The position numbers and the translations under genes were made by a program. Under the pieces are notes generated by a model. It searched no databases, was not told the origin of the DNA, and saw only the letters and a list, made by a program, of their open reading frames with translations. Positions 63,360 to 64,000 of a stretch of DNA of 64,000 nt are shown piece after piece. Within the stretch, counting starts at the first letter, position 1. Each line of letters starts with the position of its first letter. Source of the stretch: Phytoseiulus persimilis (taxonomy: Eukaryota > Arthropoda > Arachnida > Mesostigmata > Phytoseiidae); contig CM075103.1 of assembly GCA_037576195.1 (NCBI GenBank), positions 22,506,001 through 22,570,000 on the forward strand, given 5' to 3'.

Positions 63360-63450
63360 CCACCGGTTTTGTTGAATACAAGCTCTGCGCAGCCGGGGAC
63401 GGAACCAGGGCGGGGATCGAGGGTCAGATACCTTTCCGAGCCGCGCCATC
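63360..63450 (-). mobile_element. second tRNA-derived SINE-like fragment
   Basis: On the minus strand, TGGCGCGGCTCGG (plus 63436-63448) fits an A box. GGTTCCGTCCC (plus 63396-63406) fits a diverged B box about 42 nt downstream, and an AT-rich region follows. No complete tRNA fold can be drawn, so this is a decayed Pol III-type element at best. Confidence 0.33.
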
Positions 63451-64000
63451 CTGGCATCGCCGTAGACCACTCTAAATTCGGGCGAGATGAGAACTTGCTT
63501 TTCAGAGCGCGAAATCATCGGAAAATCATTGTGGAATCCCCCGACGACTGTGCAGCTCAATTCCGACGGGGGGCTCCGGATCGGGGAGGCGAGTCGTTTC
63601 GATTGAGCGAGATCATACCCAGCCAGTGTGCACGCGCGTCGCTCAGAAGAATCCGGGCGCGGATAAACCGCGGAGCAGATGGAGGCACGTGCATCTCGAT
63701 GGAGAGCCGTTCCACATCACTCCAGCTGTATTGCGGTCCAACTCTGAACAACTGAACAAAAATACCGAATTTCCCCGAAACAACGACGACGAAGAATGCA
63801 CCATCATTGTCAAGAGTACTTGTATACAGTCCCGATGCGGCACTTCCACACCTCAACATCGGAATTCGTGCGGGGGGAGGCCGATCAGCTCCAGCTTCTA
63901 GAGCAGCGCTCGAGTTCTGTTCCTCTCGAGTGCGCTCCTGATCTCACCTACTGGGAACGCTCCGGGAACAGCAGGGAGGCCTCGATTCTTCTCCTATTCC
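63451..64000. other. right end of the window, no recognised gene
   Basis: A plus-strand frame (63626-63901) includes a stretch of balanced composition (FHITPAVLRSNSEQLNKN, then NNDDEECTIIVKSTC) and could hold an exon cut by the window edge. No domain or splice partner supports it. Confidence 0.25.

Noticed and set aside
1-64000. Search for CRISPR arrays, bacterial operons, ribosome-binding sites and rRNA genes
   Set aside because: None seen. The spliced genes, poly(A) signals and transposon types show animal nuclear DNA.

Overview
The window looks like a stretch of a compact arthropod genome. Introns are short (90-560 bp, with one likely 1.4 kb intron), GC is close to 50-52% by eye, and short period-4 microsatellites are scattered throughout. 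Two genes belong to the odd-skipped (odd/sob/bowl/Osr) zinc-finger family. GC near 50%, short introns and MULE-like C2H2 genes would suit a mite, for example a phytoseiid, but this is an inference and no species is claimed.

The first ~50 kb is a sparsely coding regulatory domain around two odd-skipped paralogues that point at each other. Gene A (+ strand, coding exons 9342-10236 and 10377-10809, possibly a tiny first exon at 8480-8495) and gene B (- strand, 37911-37260 and 36793-36460, with a likely first coding exon at 39356-39308) share a KF(D/N)FA(R/K)LAES motif and five C2H2 fingers. They also share a phase-1 intron upstream and a phase-2 intron at the same codon between the two zinc-binding histidines of finger 2. 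About 25 kb with no recognisable gene separates their 3' ends. Three copies of AACAGTAGC, the known binding word of this family, lie around gene A and in the interval.

From about 47 kb rightward the character changes to mobile-element debris: a foldback hairpin (47.6 kb), a 5'-truncated and frameshifted LINE (50.7-51.7 kb), a pogo/Tigger-type DDE_1 transposase fossil (55.1-55.5 kb), a 601-bp inverted-repeat element built of 14-bp units (56.8-57.4 kb), and two tRNA-derived SINE-like pieces (58.2 and 63.4 kb). In this region sits a gene that only becomes visible after splicing. Six exons between 60043 and 61970 join through canonical GT-AG introns with matching phases into one 286-codon frame. 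It carries two C2H2 fingers, then the WK/Cys/His block usually found in front of a MULE transposase, but no transposase domain. A second, weaker two-exon model (62757-63329) lies 0.8 kb further on.

Most other open frames are Arg/Ser-rich readings of CpG-rich non-coding DNA and are not annotated.
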